Made by a program: the position numbers and the translations under genes. Below, piece by piece: positions 30,417-40,628 of a stretch of DNA of 64,000 nucleotides (position 1 is the stretch's first letter; every line of letters begins with the position of its first letter). Origin of the DNA: Enterobacteriaceae endosymbiont of Plateumaris braccata (GTDB taxonomy: Bacteria > Pseudomonadota > Gammaproteobacteria > Enterobacterales > Enterobacteriaceae); contig NZ_CP046232.1 of assembly GCF_012563325.1 (NCBI RefSeq), positions 2,321 to 66,320 on the forward strand, given 5' to 3'. Below the pieces are notes generated by a model. That model made no database searches. It was not told the origin of the DNA and worked only from the letters and a program-made list of their open reading frames with translations.

Positions 30417-33062
30417 ATGGTAAAGACAACTAATGAAATTAGTAAAATTTTTCTAAATTACTTTTATAATAAAAAACATATTATAATGAAAGGTAGTTCC
30501 TTAATACCACAAAATGATTCATCATTATTATTTACAAATGCTGGTATGAATCAGTTTAAAGAATTTTTTTTAGGAGATAAACAATCTAATCAATCACGTA
30601 TAGTTACAATACAAAAATGTATACGTATTGGAGGTAAACATAATGATTTAGAAAATGTAGGATTTACAAATAGACATCATACATTTTTTGAAATGTTAGG
30701 TAATTTTAGTTTTGGAGATTATTTTAAAAAAGAAGCTATTTATTATGCATGGGAATTATTAACTAGTTCAAAATGGTTTAATTTAAATAAAAACAAAATA
30801 CTTGTTACTGTATATTATACAGATAAAGAAACTTATAATATTTGGTATAAATATATAGGAATTTTAAAAAAAAATATTATTTTAATCGGCGATAAAAACA
30901 ATATTCTTTACAATTCTGATAACTTTTGGCAAATGGACAATACCGGACCTTGTGGTCCTTCAACTGAAATTTTTTATGATTTAGGTGATCACTTATCTGG
31001 TGATATTATTAATAATACTGGAAATCGTTTTATTGAAATATGGAATATTGTATTTATACAATTTAATAAAACTTCATATGGTGAATTAATTCCATTAAAT
31101 ATAAAATCAGTAGATACAGGTATGGGACTAGAACGTATTAGTTCTATTTTACAAGGATTTAATTCTAATTATCAATTAAATATATTTGAAAAATTAATTA
31201 ATTATATAGCTAAGATTACTAATATAACTAATTTAGAAAATAATTCTTTAAAAGTAATAGCAGATCATATTAGATCTACTGTATATTTAATATATGAAGG
31301 AATATTACCTAGCAATGAATATAGAGGTTATGCATTACGAAAAATTATAAGAAGAGCTATAAATCATGGAAAAATGTTAGGTCATAAAAAACCTTTTTTT
31401 TATAAATTAGTTAAAATATTTATAAAAAATATAAATATTAATTCTGAAATAGAAAAATTAAGTAAAAAATGTAATTTTATTGAAAATATTATAAAAAATG
31501 AAGAAGAAAATTTTGAAAAAATTTTAAATAATGGAACAATTTTATTAAATAAAGAAATTAAAAAATTAAAAACAAATATTTTAAGTGGTAAAAAATTATT
31601 TTATTTATATGATACTTTTGGTGTATCAATAGATTTAATAAAAAATATATGTAAAAAAAAAAATATTGATATCAATCAAAAAGAATTTAATAAATGTATG
31701 GATATACAACGTAATCTTGCTAGAAAAAATAGTTTTTTTAAAAATAATCAAAATTCATATTATATAAATAAAAAATCAAAATTTGAAGGATATGATAAAT
31801 TTCAAACTAATAGTCATATATTAGATATATATGTAAATAATAAATTAACAAATAAAATTAGCAAAGGAGAAAAAGGAGTAATAATATTAAATATTACTCC
31901 ATTTTATGGAGAATCAGGAGGACAAATAGGTGATATAGGATATTTAGAAAAAGATCAAGATAATTTATTCAAAGTTTATAACACTAAAATTAACAAAGAC
32001 TTAATCCTTCATATAGGAAAAATGGTTTCAGGTACATTATCTGTAAATGATAATTTACAAGCTAAAATAAACATTGATTTTAGGTTAAATATTAGTAGAA
32101 ATCATTCTGTAACACATTTATTACATGCTTGTTTACGTAAATTATTAGGAAATTATGTGCAACAAAAAGGATCTTATATTACAGATACTTATTTACGTTT
32201 TGATTTTTCTTATTTTAAAAATTTTGATTTATCACTTTTATTAAAAATAGAAAAAATAATAAATAATTATATATTTGATAATATTCCTATTACAATATAT
32301 ACAATGAATAAATATATAGCTAAAAAAGATGAAAATATAATGTCATTTTTTGAAAAAAAATATGGTGATATTGTTAGAATTGTAGAAATAGAAAAAATTT
32401 CTAAAGAATATTGTGGAGGTACTCATATATTAAATACTCATCAAATTGGTTTTTTTATAATTAAAAAATTTAGTAATATATCTCATGGAATTAAAAGAAT
32501 ACACGCTATAACTCATAATTATTCATTACAATATATACAAAAACAAAATGAAAAATTAAAATTAATTATTGATATTTTTAAAACTAATAGAACTCAGTTA
32601 ATTGAAAAAATTTTAATATATAGAAATAAAAAAAACATTTTAAAAAAATCATTAAAAAATTTAGAACAATACTTTATTGATAATGAAATTAAAATATTAT
32701 TATCAAATAATATTTTTTCACAAAATATTAATTTCATAATAAGTAAAATTTATACTTTTCATCCTAAATTATTTAATTTATTTTTAAAAAATTTAATTAG
32801 TAAAATAAATAAATTTATAATAATATTATCTACTAAATGGGAAAATAACTATTATTTAATAATAAAAATTTCTAATAATTTATCAAAAAATATTAATGTT
32901 ATTAAAATTATTAATAAACTCTGTGATAAAAATCATTGTAAAACTGGAGGATGTGTTACTATAGCACAGATAAATTGTAATTTTAATAAAATACAATTTA
33001 ATTTATTTGTAACTAAAATTAAATCATTTTTTTTAAATTATATTAATAAAATTAAAATTTAA
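30417..33062 (+). CDS. alaS: Alanyl-tRNA synthetase AlaS
   Basis: Charges tRNA-Ala and edits mischarged Ser/Gly. 881 residues, E. coli 876. Aminoacylation domain: FTNAGMNQFKEFFLG (about 39-53), GGKHNDLENVGFTNRHHTFF (near 76-95) and the motif 3 region GLERISSILQG. Editing domain zinc ligands: HSVTH (near 565) and CGGTH (near 666). The C-Ala tail is present. recX, which separates recA and alaS in E. coli, is missing. An in-frame run of eleven A lies at 31653-31663. AAAGG sits 11 bases before the ATG. Confidence 0.97.
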   Translation: MVKTTNEISKIFLNYFYNKKHIIMKGSSLIPQNDSSLLFTNAGMNQFKEFFLGDKQSNQSRIVTIQKCIRIGGKHNDLENVGFTNRHHTFFEMLGNFSFGDYFKKEAIYYAWELLTSSKWFNLNKNKILVTVYYTDKETYNIWYKYIGILKKNIILIGDKNNILYNSDNFWQMDNTGPCGPSTEIFYDLGDHLSGDIINNTGNRFIEIWNIVFIQFNKTSYGELIPLNIKSVDTGMGLERISSILQGFNSNYQLNIFEKLINYIAKITNITNLENNSLKVIADHIRSTVYLIYEGILPSNEYRGYALRKIIRRAINHGKMLGHKKPFFYKLVKIFIKNININSEIEKLSKKCNFIENIIKNEEENFEKILNNGTILLNKEIKKLKTNILSGKKLFYLYDTFGVSIDLIKNICKKKNIDINQKEFNKCMDIQRNLARKNSFFKNNQNSYYINKKSKFEGYDKFQTNSHILDIYVNNKLTNKISKGEKGVIILNITPFYGESGGQIGDIGYLEKDQDNLFKVYNTKINKDLILHIGKMVSGTLSVNDNLQAKINIDFRLNISRNHSVTHLLHACLRKLLGNYVQQKGSYITDTYLRFDFSYFKNFDLSLLLKIEKIINNYIFDNIPITIYTMNKYIAKKDENIMSFFEKKYGDIVRIVEIEKISKEYCGGTHILNTHQIGFFIIKKFSNISHGIKRIHAITHNYSLQYIQKQNEKLKLIIDIFKTNRTQLIEKILIYRNKKNILKKSLKNLEQYFIDNEIKILLSNNIFSQNINFIISKIYTFHPKLFNLFLKNLISKINKFIIILSTKWENNYYLIIKISNNLSKNINVIKIINKLCDKNHCKTGGCVTIAQINCNFNKIQFNLFVTKIKSFFLNYINKIKI

Positions 33063-33106
33063 TATTAAAATATTTTTTATTAATAATAAGTTTAAAAACT
33101 ATTTTA

Positions 33107-33128
33107 ATTTACAAATTTTTTTGTAAAT
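33107..33128 (+). terminator. Weak AT hairpin after alaS
   Basis: ATTTACAA (33107-33114) and TTGTAAAT (33121-33128) form an eight-pair stem around ATTTTT and are followed by ATTTTATTT. The stem is nearly all A-T, so termination would be weak. Such hairpins arise by chance in this base composition; the placement between alaS and csrA is the main support. Confidence 0.3.
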
Positions 33129-33203
33129 ATTTTATTTAATAATTTATTATTAAATATACTTAATTTTAATTTTTGTGTTTTATTTTTTTTCAAGGAGAAA
33201 AGA

Positions 33204-33389
33204 ATGCTTATTCTTACTCGCCGAGTAGGCGAAACACTTATGATAGGTGATGAAGTAATGGTAACAGTATTAGGAATTAAAGGAAATCAAGTGCGAATTG
33301 GTGTTAATGCTCCTAGAGAAATAGCTGTTCATCGTGAAGAAATTTATCAACGCATTCAAGCAGAAAAAAATCAGCAAACGACTTGCTAA
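33204..33389 (+). CDS. csrA: Carbon storage regulator CsrA
   Basis: Dimeric RNA-binding regulator of translation. 61 residues, the E. coli length, with only a few conservative changes. The N-terminal RNA-binding strand [15 protein letters not shown] and the second RNA-binding patch [15 protein letters not shown] (about 40-54, containing Arg44) are intact. The ribosome-binding site AAGGAGAAAAG is unusually strong for this window. Synteny alaS-csrA-tRNA-Ser-tRNA-Arg is as in E. coli. Its targets are unknown here; GGA-type sites are rare in such AT-rich leaders. Confidence 0.97.
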   Translation: MLILTRRVGETLMIGDEVMVTVLGIKGNQVRIGVNAPREIAVHREEIYQRIQAEKNQQTTC

Positions 33390-33430
33390 ATAAATTAAAT
33401 AATTTTATATAAAAATCTTAAACAATTAAT

Positions 33431-33462
33431 TTGACTTATGTTTTTATAAAATATAGTATAAT
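33431..33462 (+). promoter_or_regulatory. Putative promoter of the tRNA-Ser/tRNA-Arg pair
   Basis: TTGACT at 33431-33436 and TATAAT at 33457-33462, 8 bp before the tRNA. The spacer is 20 bp, longer than ideal; TATAGT at 33452-33457 would give 15 bp. The hexamers are good but the spacing is imperfect. Confidence 0.45.
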
Positions 33463-33470
33463 TTTTATAT

Positions 33471-33562
33471 GGTGAGATGGCCGAGTGGTTGAAGGCGCAC
33501 CCCTGCTAAGGGTGTATGTGGTATGACCTATTACATCGAGGGTTCGAATCTCTCTCTCACCG
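33471..33562 (+). tRNA. serV: tRNA-Ser (GCU)
   Basis: 92 nt class II tRNA; acceptor GGTGAGA/TCTCACC, anticodon GCT in CCCTGCTAAGGG, long variable arm, T-loop TTCGAAT, discriminator G, no encoded CCA. It reads AGC/AGU. Placement after csrA equals E. coli serV. Confidence 0.96.
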
Positions 33563-33573
33563 AATTTTAAAGA

Positions 33574-33647
33574 GCATCCGTAGCTCAGTGGAATAGAGCA
33601 CTCGGCTACGAACCGAGCGGTCGGAGGTTCGAATCCTCCCGGATGTA
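33574..33647 (+). tRNA. argV: tRNA-Arg (ACG, read as ICG)
   Basis: 74 nt; anticodon ACG in GGCTACGAACC, nearly identical to E. coli argV except that the first acceptor pair is G1-U72 (GCATCCG/CGGATGT). Discriminator A, CCA not encoded. A34 should be converted to inosine by TadA (47527-47991). E. coli has four copies here; one remains. Confidence 0.96.
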
Positions 33648-33715
33648 AGAATTAGTTAATTTTTTTTAAAATTGTTCTTTATATAACTAAAATTTTAAAT
33701 AATAATTTAATTAAA

Positions 33716-36019
33716 TTATTTAGTGTAAAAATTATTATATTTTTTTCTTAAAATTTTTGCTGCTTTAACCATATTATATAAACTTTGTTTTACTTCTTCC
33801 CAAGTTCTTGTTTTTAATCCACAATCAGGATTGACCCAAAAATTTTTAAAAGAAATATTTTTTAATGCTTTAATTAAAAATTTTTGAATTTTATTTATAG
33901 ATGGTATATTAGGTGAGTGTATATCATATACTCCTAATCCTAATTCATTAGGATAATTTAAATTTTTAAATAATTTTATTAATTTATCACCACCAGAACG
34001 AGATGTTTCAATACTAATTACATCAGCATCTAAAGCTATTATATCATGTATAATATCTTTAAATTCAGAGTAACACATATGAGTATGAATTTGTGTTATA
34101 TTTTTTGTAGATGATATTGTTAAATGAAAAGATTCTTTTGCCCATTTTAAATATGAATTCCATTCAGATTGTTTTAATGGTAATCCTTCTCTTAAAGCTG
34201 GTTCATCTATTTGTATAATTTTAATATTAGCTTTTTCTAAATCATATATTTCTTCTTTTAGAGCTAATGCAATTTGTTTAGTAATTTCTATCGGAGAAAT
34301 ATCTTCTCTAGGAAATGACCAAAGTAACATTGTTATAGGTCCAGTTAACATTCCTTTAACAATTTTGTTTGTCAATGATTGTGCATATTGTGTCCAATAT
34401 ACTGTTATAGGTTTTTTTCTACTAATATCTCCAATAATAATAGGAGGTTTCACACAACGAGAACCATAACTTTGAACCCAACCATTTTCAGTTATAACAA
34501 ATCCATTAAGATTTTCTCCAAAATATTCAACCATATCATTTCTTTCAGGTTCACCATGTACTAATACATCTAAATCTAATTTTTCTTGAACATTAATTAT
34601 ATTTTTAATATGTTTTTTCATATTTTTTCTATAATTATCATAACTAATAAATCCTGATTTAAAATCAGATCTTAATCTTCTAACATCTAAAGTTTGTGGA
34701 AAAGAACCGATTGTAGTAGTTGGAAGAAATGGTAATTGTAATTTTTTTTTTTGTAAAAGTGATCTTATATTATAATTTTTACGATTATTAATAATATGGT
34801 CACCAATTAACAATATTTTTTTTTGTACTTCTGTATTAATTATATCTTTAAAAAATTTTCTAGTATGTATAAATTTACTCCATTGAGTTAATTCACTAGA
34901 ATCATTATTATTAATAGCTTTAGTTATTAAAGATAATTCTTTACATTTTTGTATTGAAAAAGAAAACCAATCTTTAATTTTTTTATTTAATTTAAATTCT
35001 AAATTCAAATCTACTGGACTATGTATTAATGAACAAGAACTACCAATCCATAATTGTCTATTTTTTTTTATAGACAATAAAACATCATACCATTTTTTTA
35101 AATTAGTTTTCCAAACATTTTTACCACTAACAATTCCAAAAGATATAATCCATTTTTTAGAAATATTATTATTAATATATTCAATATTATCTTTTCCATT
35201 AATAAAATCTATATGTATTCCATGTACGGGTAATATTTTAATTAATTCAATATTATGACTAATACCACCAAAATATGTAGTTAATAATATATTAATATTA
35301 TTAATATTATCTTTTAAAATATCATAAGTTTTTTTAAATGATTGTAACCATTTTTTCGGTAATTCTAACGCTAAAATAGGTTCATCTATTTGAACCCATT
35401 GAATATTTCTTTTTTTAATTTCTAATAATATTTCAATATAAACTGGTAAAATATTTTTTAATAATTCTAAACGACTAAAATTATTGTTTTGTATTTTACT
35501 ACCTAACCAAAGATATGTAATAGGACCTATTAATATAGGTTTAATATTATTAAACTTCATTTTTATAGCTTCATCTAATTCATTTAATAATTCTTTCGAA
35601 GAAAAATGAAAAGATTGATTTTTATAAAATTCAGGAACTATATAATGGTAATTAGTATTAAACCATTTTGTCATTTTACTAGCATTTAATGATTTTTTAT
35701 TATAAATAGAACCTCTTGCAATATAAAACATTGTATCTATATTTACAATATCATTAATTTTTTCTCGAAATCTTATAGGAATATTTCCCAACATTAAACT
35801 GGTATTAAGTATATGATCATACCATGCAAAATCACCTATAGGTAATAAATCAATATTATTATCTCTTTGTTTATTTAAATTAAATTTTCTAATATTATAA
35901 CCAACATTAAATAAGTTTTTTTTTGTAATTTGATTATTCCAGTATTTTTCTTGAGCTTTTTTTAATTCACGATAGGGACCAATTCTAGGAAAACCTAATG
36001 TATGACTTAATACTTTCAT
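33716..36019 (-). CDS. metE: Cobalamin-independent methionine synthase MetE
   Basis: Transfers a methyl group from methyltetrahydropteroyl-triglutamate to homocysteine, the last step of methionine synthesis, without vitamin B12. 767 residues, E. coli 753. HTLGFPRIGPYRELKKAQE opens the N-terminal barrel. In the C-terminal barrel the zinc ligands appear in QIHTHMCYSEF (His and Cys, near 652-662), and the last Cys is in NPDCGLKTRTW (near 737-747). TTTIGSFPQT (near 440) is conserved. It works with metB in this window; the intermediate beta-lyase step is not encoded here. Confidence 0.97.
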   Translation of the reverse strand: MKVLSHTLGFPRIGPYRELKKAQEKYWNNQITKKNLFNVGYNIRKFNLNKQRDNNIDLLPIGDFAWYDHILNTSLMLGNIPIRFREKINDIVNIDTMFYIARGSIYNKKSLNASKMTKWFNTNYHYIVPEFYKNQSFHFSSKELLNELDEAIKMKFNNIKPILIGPITYLWLGSKIQNNNFSRLELLKNILPVYIEILLEIKKRNIQWVQIDEPILALELPKKWLQSFKKTYDILKDNINNINILLTTYFGGISHNIELIKILPVHGIHIDFINGKDNIEYINNNISKKWIISFGIVSGKNVWKTNLKKWYDVLLSIKKNRQLWIGSSCSLIHSPVDLNLEFKLNKKIKDWFSFSIQKCKELSLITKAINNNDSSELTQWSKFIHTRKFFKDIINTEVQKKILLIGDHIINNRKNYNIRSLLQKKKLQLPFLPTTTIGSFPQTLDVRRLRSDFKSGFISYDNYRKNMKKHIKNIINVQEKLDLDVLVHGEPERNDMVEYFGENLNGFVITENGWVQSYGSRCVKPPIIIGDISRKKPITVYWTQYAQSLTNKIVKGMLTGPITMLLWSFPREDISPIEITKQIALALKEEIYDLEKANIKIIQIDEPALREGLPLKQSEWNSYLKWAKESFHLTISSTKNITQIHTHMCYSEFKDIIHDIIALDADVISIETSRSGGDKLIKLFKNLNYPNELGLGVYDIHSPNIPSINKIQKFLIKALKNISFKNFWVNPDCGLKTRTWEEVKQSLYNMVKAAKILRKKYNNFYTK

Positions 36020-36151
36020 ATTTATGAAATACCTATTTAAAGTTATAACTTATATAAATATATATATTATATTTATAAGTATAAGATTTAATTAAAAAAA
36101 ATTTTTCACTTATAATTACAAATATCTAAATTTCTAAAATATTTAAATAAT

Positions 36152-36976
36152 TTAATTATTTTCACGTAAAATATTATTAATTTCAATTTTGCTTAGAGTT
36201 TTATAATCTACTTTTTTAACTATTATGGCACAATACAAACTATATTTATTATTTTTAGCAGGTAAACTACCAGGTACTACAACTGAACCACTAGGAACTT
36301 TACCAAAAAAAATTAATCCTGTTTCTCTATCATATATTTTAGTACTTTGACCAATATATACACCCATAGAAATTACTGAACCACTCTCAATAATAACTCC
36401 TTCAACTATTTCAGATCTAGCTCCAATAAAACAATTATCTTCTATAATTGTAGGATTAGATTGAATAGGTTCTAAAACTCCACCTATTCCAACACCACCA
36501 GATATATGAACATTTTTACCAATTTGAGCACATGACCCAATAGTAGACCAAGTATCTATCATAGTACCATTACCTATAAAAGAACCTATATTTATAAAAG
36601 AAGGCATTAAAATAACATTTTTATCTAAAAAAGATCCATATCTTACAGTAGCCGGAGGAATAATACGATAGTTTGATTTATTAAAATCATTTTTACTCAT
36701 ATTATTAAATTTTGAAGGAATTTTATCATAATAATAATTATATTCACCTTTAATAAAAAAATTATTACTAATTTTAAAATATAATAAGATTGCTTTTTTT
36801 ATCCATTGATGTGTTATCCAATTATTTTTTATTTTTTCTGATACTCTTAATTTTCCTTTATCTAACATTTCAATAATTTTATGAACTGAATTCATTAATT
36901 CTTTATTTTGTAAAAATTTTGTATTATTTATTTGTTTAGAAAAATAATATTCTATTATTTCTTTATATTTTATCAT
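36152..36976 (-). CDS. dapD: Tetrahydrodipicolinate N-succinyltransferase DapD
   Basis: Succinyl-CoA dependent step of the lysine/diaminopimelate pathway. 274 residues, exactly the E. coli length. The left-handed beta-helix hexapeptide repeats run from about 105 to 245, with [44 protein letters not shown] and [13 protein letters not shown] almost unchanged. The catalytic Asp (IDTW) and Glu (RSEIVEG) are present. With dapA it serves both wall synthesis and lysine supply. Confidence 0.97.
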   Translation of the reverse strand: MIKYKEIIEYYFSKQINNTKFLQNKELMNSVHKIIEMLDKGKLRVSEKIKNNWITHQWIKKAILLYFKISNNFFIKGEYNYYYDKIPSKFNNMSKNDFNKSNYRIIPPATVRYGSFLDKNVILMPSFINIGSFIGNGTMIDTWSTIGSCAQIGKNVHISGGVGIGGVLEPIQSNPTIIEDNCFIGARSEIVEGVIIESGSVISMGVYIGQSTKIYDRETGLIFFGKVPSGSVVVPGSLPAKNNKYSLYCAIIVKKVDYKTLSKIEINNILRENN

Positions 36977-37061
36977 AATAATTTATTTATTAATAAATAA
37001 TATTTTATTAAATATATTTAAGATATCATTTATCATATAAATAAACAATTTATATATATAA

Positions 37062-39089
37062 TTAAAATGAATATTTATTAATTAATTTTATTAATTGTTG
37101 TTCATTTATAATTATTATATTAAACTTTTTTGCTTTAAATATTTTAGAACTAGGATTTTTTCCTATAATAATAATATCTATATTTTTAGATATATGATAA
37201 TAAATTATAGCACCCAAATTTATTAATTTTTCTATTATATTGATTCTTTTAATTGAATTTAATTTTCCCGTTAATACTATTTTTTTTTTATAAAAAAAAT
37301 TATCATTTATATGATAATTAATCCAATTAATACCAACTTTATTAATTAAATTATTAATTATATATAAATTATTTTTATTTTTAATAAAATTATATATATT
37401 ATATGCAATTTTTTTCCCTATTCCAGGTATACAGTAAAAATCTTTTAACTCTGCATTTAACAAATTATTTAAATTTTGAAAATAATTATTTAAATTGTTT
37501 GCAGTAATTAAACCTACTTCATTAATACCTAAAGAGAATAAAAATTTAGTAAAAGTAGTTTTTTTTGATATTTCTAATGATTTTAATATTTTACAAATAG
37601 ATTTTTTACCTAAATAAGAAATTTTATTCAAAATATTCATATTTAAATTAAATAAATCTATAGAATTTTTTACATAATTAGAATCTACTAATTTATTAAT
37701 TAGTTTATCGCCTATATAATTAATATTCATTGCATTACGTGATATAAAATGTTTTAAATAACCTTTTAATTGAGATTTACAATTTAAACCAGATGGACAA
37801 TATAATAATTTATTATGATTTTTTTCCTTTAAGATAGATTTACAATCTGGACATATTTTAGGAAATATAATACTAGTTGTAGTATTATTAATTCTTTCTT
37901 TTTTTATACTATTTATTATCTTTGGTATAACATCACCACAACGTTGTACAACTATTACATCACCTATTTTTAAATCTATTTTTTTTATTTCATTAATATT
38001 ATATAAACTAGCATTACTAATATTTACTCCATTTATTTTAACAGTTTTAAACTTTCCTACAGGAGTAATCAATCCTGTTCTTCCTATTTGGAAAATAACA
38101 TTTTTTAAAATTGTTGTTTTTTCTTGTGGTGGAAATTTATATGCAATAGCCCATTTTGGAGCATGAGAAGTACAACCTAAGATATTTTGTATTGTAAAAT
38201 TATCTATTTTAATAACTATACCATCAATATGATATGGTAGATTATTTCTGTTTTTTTTAATTTTTTTATAAAAAAATATAATTTCTTTTAAAGAAGTACA
38301 AATTATTGTATCTTTAGAGATTGGTAATCCAAATTCTTTTAATTTTTTTAATGTTTGTATTTGACTATATAATTTTTTTTCATTGTTTATAAAACCTACA
38401 CCATAACTAAAAAAATTTAATAATTTATTATTCATATTTTTATGAATATTATTACGAATATTTTTTAATAATAAAGCACTTACTACTGCACTACGAGTAT
38501 TAGAAAACTTTTTATTTAAAAAATTTTTTTTATTTAAAATATTTAAATTGTTTTTTGTCATAAATATTTCTCCTCTTACTTCTAATATAGAAGGAAAATT
38601 ATTTCCTTGAAGTTTATGAGGAATATCATTTACATATAATATATTATCAGTGATATTTTCTCCTGTTACTCCATTACCTCTAGTAGAGGCTTGTTTTAAT
38701 TGACCATTTTTATATAGTAAATTTACTGCTATTCCATCAAATTTTAATTCACAACAAAAATAATTTTTATCTTTATTAAAATAATTTTTAATAGGTTTAA
38801 AAAATTTTAAAAATAAATCATTTTCATTAAAAACATTATTTAATGATAACATAGGTATCATATGATTTATTTTTTTAAAATTTTGTAAAGGAATACCTCC
38901 TACAAATTTAGTTGGAGTATTATTAGTTATTAAATCAGGAAATGAATTTTCTAATTGTTTTAATTTATATAATAATTTATCATACTCATGATCCAGTATT
39001 TCTGGATCATGTAAAACATGATATTTATAATTATGATATTTTATCTTATTACATAAATCTATAATTTCTTCTTTAAATGGTTTTTTCAT
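37062..39089 (-). CDS. ligA: NAD-dependent DNA ligase LigA
   Basis: Seals nicks in replication and repair. 675 residues, E. coli 671. Domain Ia (1-70) with HNYKYHVL, the adenylation lysine in CELKFDG (about 115-121), OB fold with GRTGLITPVGKF, zinc finger CPDC...CPSGLNC (near 405-430), helix-hairpin-helix repeats and a C-terminal BRCT domain (about 595-675) are all present. One odd spot: the family motif NPRNAAAGSLRQ is replaced by NTRSAVVSALLL (about 197-208, nt 38466-38501), so the residue matching E. coli Arg208 is Leu. It is the only DNA ligase seen here. Confidence 0.94.
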   Translation of the reverse strand: MKKPFKEEIIDLCNKIKYHNYKYHVLHDPEILDHEYDKLLYKLKQLENSFPDLITNNTPTKFVGGIPLQNFKKINHMIPMLSLNNVFNENDLFLKFFKPIKNYFNKDKNYFCCELKFDGIAVNLLYKNGQLKQASTRGNGVTGENITDNILYVNDIPHKLQGNNFPSILEVRGEIFMTKNNLNILNKKNFLNKKFSNTRSAVVSALLLKNIRNNIHKNMNNKLLNFFSYGVGFINNEKKLYSQIQTLKKLKEFGLPISKDTIICTSLKEIIFFYKKIKKNRNNLPYHIDGIVIKIDNFTIQNILGCTSHAPKWAIAYKFPPQEKTTILKNVIFQIGRTGLITPVGKFKTVKINGVNISNASLYNINEIKKIDLKIGDVIVVQRCGDVIPKIINSIKKERINNTTTSIIFPKICPDCKSILKEKNHNKLLYCPSGLNCKSQLKGYLKHFISRNAMNINYIGDKLINKLVDSNYVKNSIDLFNLNMNILNKISYLGKKSICKILKSLEISKKTTFTKFLFSLGINEVGLITANNLNNYFQNLNNLLNAELKDFYCIPGIGKKIAYNIYNFIKNKNNLYIINNLINKVGINWINYHINDNFFYKKKIVLTGKLNSIKRINIIEKLINLGAIIYYHISKNIDIIIIGKNPSSKIFKAKKFNIIIINEQQLIKLINKYSF

Positions 39090-39131
39090 AAAATTATTTA
39101 TATAAAAATATGTATTTATAGTAAATATTAT

Positions 39132-40544
39132 TTATTTTTTTTTCCATATAGTTCCAAATTGTGAATCTTCTAAAAGAATATTTTTATCATTTAGTAATTT
39201 TCTAATAGAATCTGCTTCTGTCCAACATTTATTTTTACGAGCATTATTTCGTATTTTAATTAATTTTTCAATTTGATATTTATCATAATAATGTAATTTT
39301 TTTTTTTTAAAATAGTTTTGAGGATTATAAAAAAGAATTCCTAATATATTTCCTAAATCTCTTAATTTTAATATTAAATTATTTGCATATAAAAAATTTT
39401 TTTTATTTTTTAAAATATTAATTTGACATGACATATCAAATAATATACTAAAAGCTTTAGGGGTATTAAAATCATCATCCATTGCATCATAAAATTTTTT
39501 TTCAAAAAAAATATTTGTTTTATCTCTTTTATAATTTTGATTGTTTATATCTACTTTAGAAAAAATATTTTTTATATAATAAATTGATGTATATAATTTG
39601 TTTATAGAAGCTTCAGATTGTTTTAACATATTTTCATTATAAATAATCGGACTTCTGTAATGAGTTGAAATAAAAAAATATCGAATAATTTCATTATTAT
39701 ATTTAGATAAAATATCTCTTAATTTTAAAGAATTATGTAATGACTTAGACATTTTTTTATTATCTATCATAATCATACCACTATGAATCCAATAATTTAC
39801 ATGAAATGATTTATCTAAACAATATGATTGAGCTATTTCATTTTCATGATGAGGAAAAATTAAATCATTACCACCACCATGTATATCAAAATAATTACCA
39901 AAATACTTATGATGTATAGCTGAACATTCTATATGCCATCCAGGTCTTCCATATCCCCAAGGAGATAGCCATCCAATTTGTTTATCTTTAGATGTTTTCC
40001 ATAAAACAAAATCAACATGATCTTTTTTAAAAATTGAACATATTTGTTTTTTTTTTAACTTATTTAAGTTTTGTCTAGATAATTTACCATAATGTAAATA
40101 ACTTTGAATAGAAAACATTACATCACCATTTTTAGCAATATATGCATTATTACTTTTAATTAAATGTTTAATTATTATAATAATTTCATTAATATTATTA
40201 GTGACTTTTGGTTCTATATTTGGACTTAAAAGATTAAGATTTTGAAAATCTAATTGCATTTCAGCAATCATTTTATTTGTAATATATTTAATATTTTGTT
40301 TTTTTTTCTTAGCTATATCTATAATTTTATCGTCAATATCTGTAATATTTCTTATATATTCTACTTTATACCCTAATTTTTTTAAATATCTGATAATTAA
40401 ATCAAATATAACAAAAGTTCTTCCATGTCCAATATGACATAAATCATATGTTGTTACACCACATACATAAATTTTAACTTCATTATGATAAATTGGTTTG
40501 AATATTTCTTTTTTTTTACTTAAAGTATTAAAAATTTTTAACAT
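39132..40544 (-). CDS. cysS: Cysteinyl-tRNA synthetase CysS
   Basis: Charges tRNA-Cys. From the ATG at 40544 the protein is 470 residues (E. coli 461) and begins MLKIFNTLSKKKE, matching the family; a GTG four codons earlier (40556) is open but less likely. HIGH is in LCHIGHGRTF (about 37-46) and KMSKS in NKKMSKSLHN (near 265-274). Zinc ligands sit in CGVTTYD, WHIECSAIHH and FPHHENEIAQS. DDDFNTPKAFSILFDM and the C-terminal LLEDSQFGTIWKKK are conserved. Confidence 0.96.
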   Translation of the reverse strand: MLKIFNTLSKKKEIFKPIYHNEVKIYVCGVTTYDLCHIGHGRTFVIFDLIIRYLKKLGYKVEYIRNITDIDDKIIDIAKKKKQNIKYITNKMIAEMQLDFQNLNLLSPNIEPKVTNNINEIIIIIKHLIKSNNAYIAKNGDVMFSIQSYLHYGKLSRQNLNKLKKKQICSIFKKDHVDFVLWKTSKDKQIGWLSPWGYGRPGWHIECSAIHHKYFGNYFDIHGGGNDLIFPHHENEIAQSYCLDKSFHVNYWIHSGMIMIDNKKMSKSLHNSLKLRDILSKYNNEIIRYFFISTHYRSPIIYNENMLKQSEASINKLYTSIYYIKNIFSKVDINNQNYKRDKTNIFFEKKFYDAMDDDFNTPKAFSILFDMSCQINILKNKKNFLYANNLILKLRDLGNILGILFYNPQNYFKKKKLHYYDKYQIEKLIKIRNNARKNKCWTEADSIRKLLNDKNILLEDSQFGTIWKKK

Positions 40545-40628
40545 TAATAATTTCACTATAAATTTATGTAAATTAATTATAATCTATTATTTAAAATAAT
40601 AAAATTAATTATTTAATTAAAACATGTA

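Noticed and set aside
34379-34564. Plus-strand frame antisense to metE
   Set aside because: Shadow of the conserved metE frame, no ribosome-binding site and no family resemblance.
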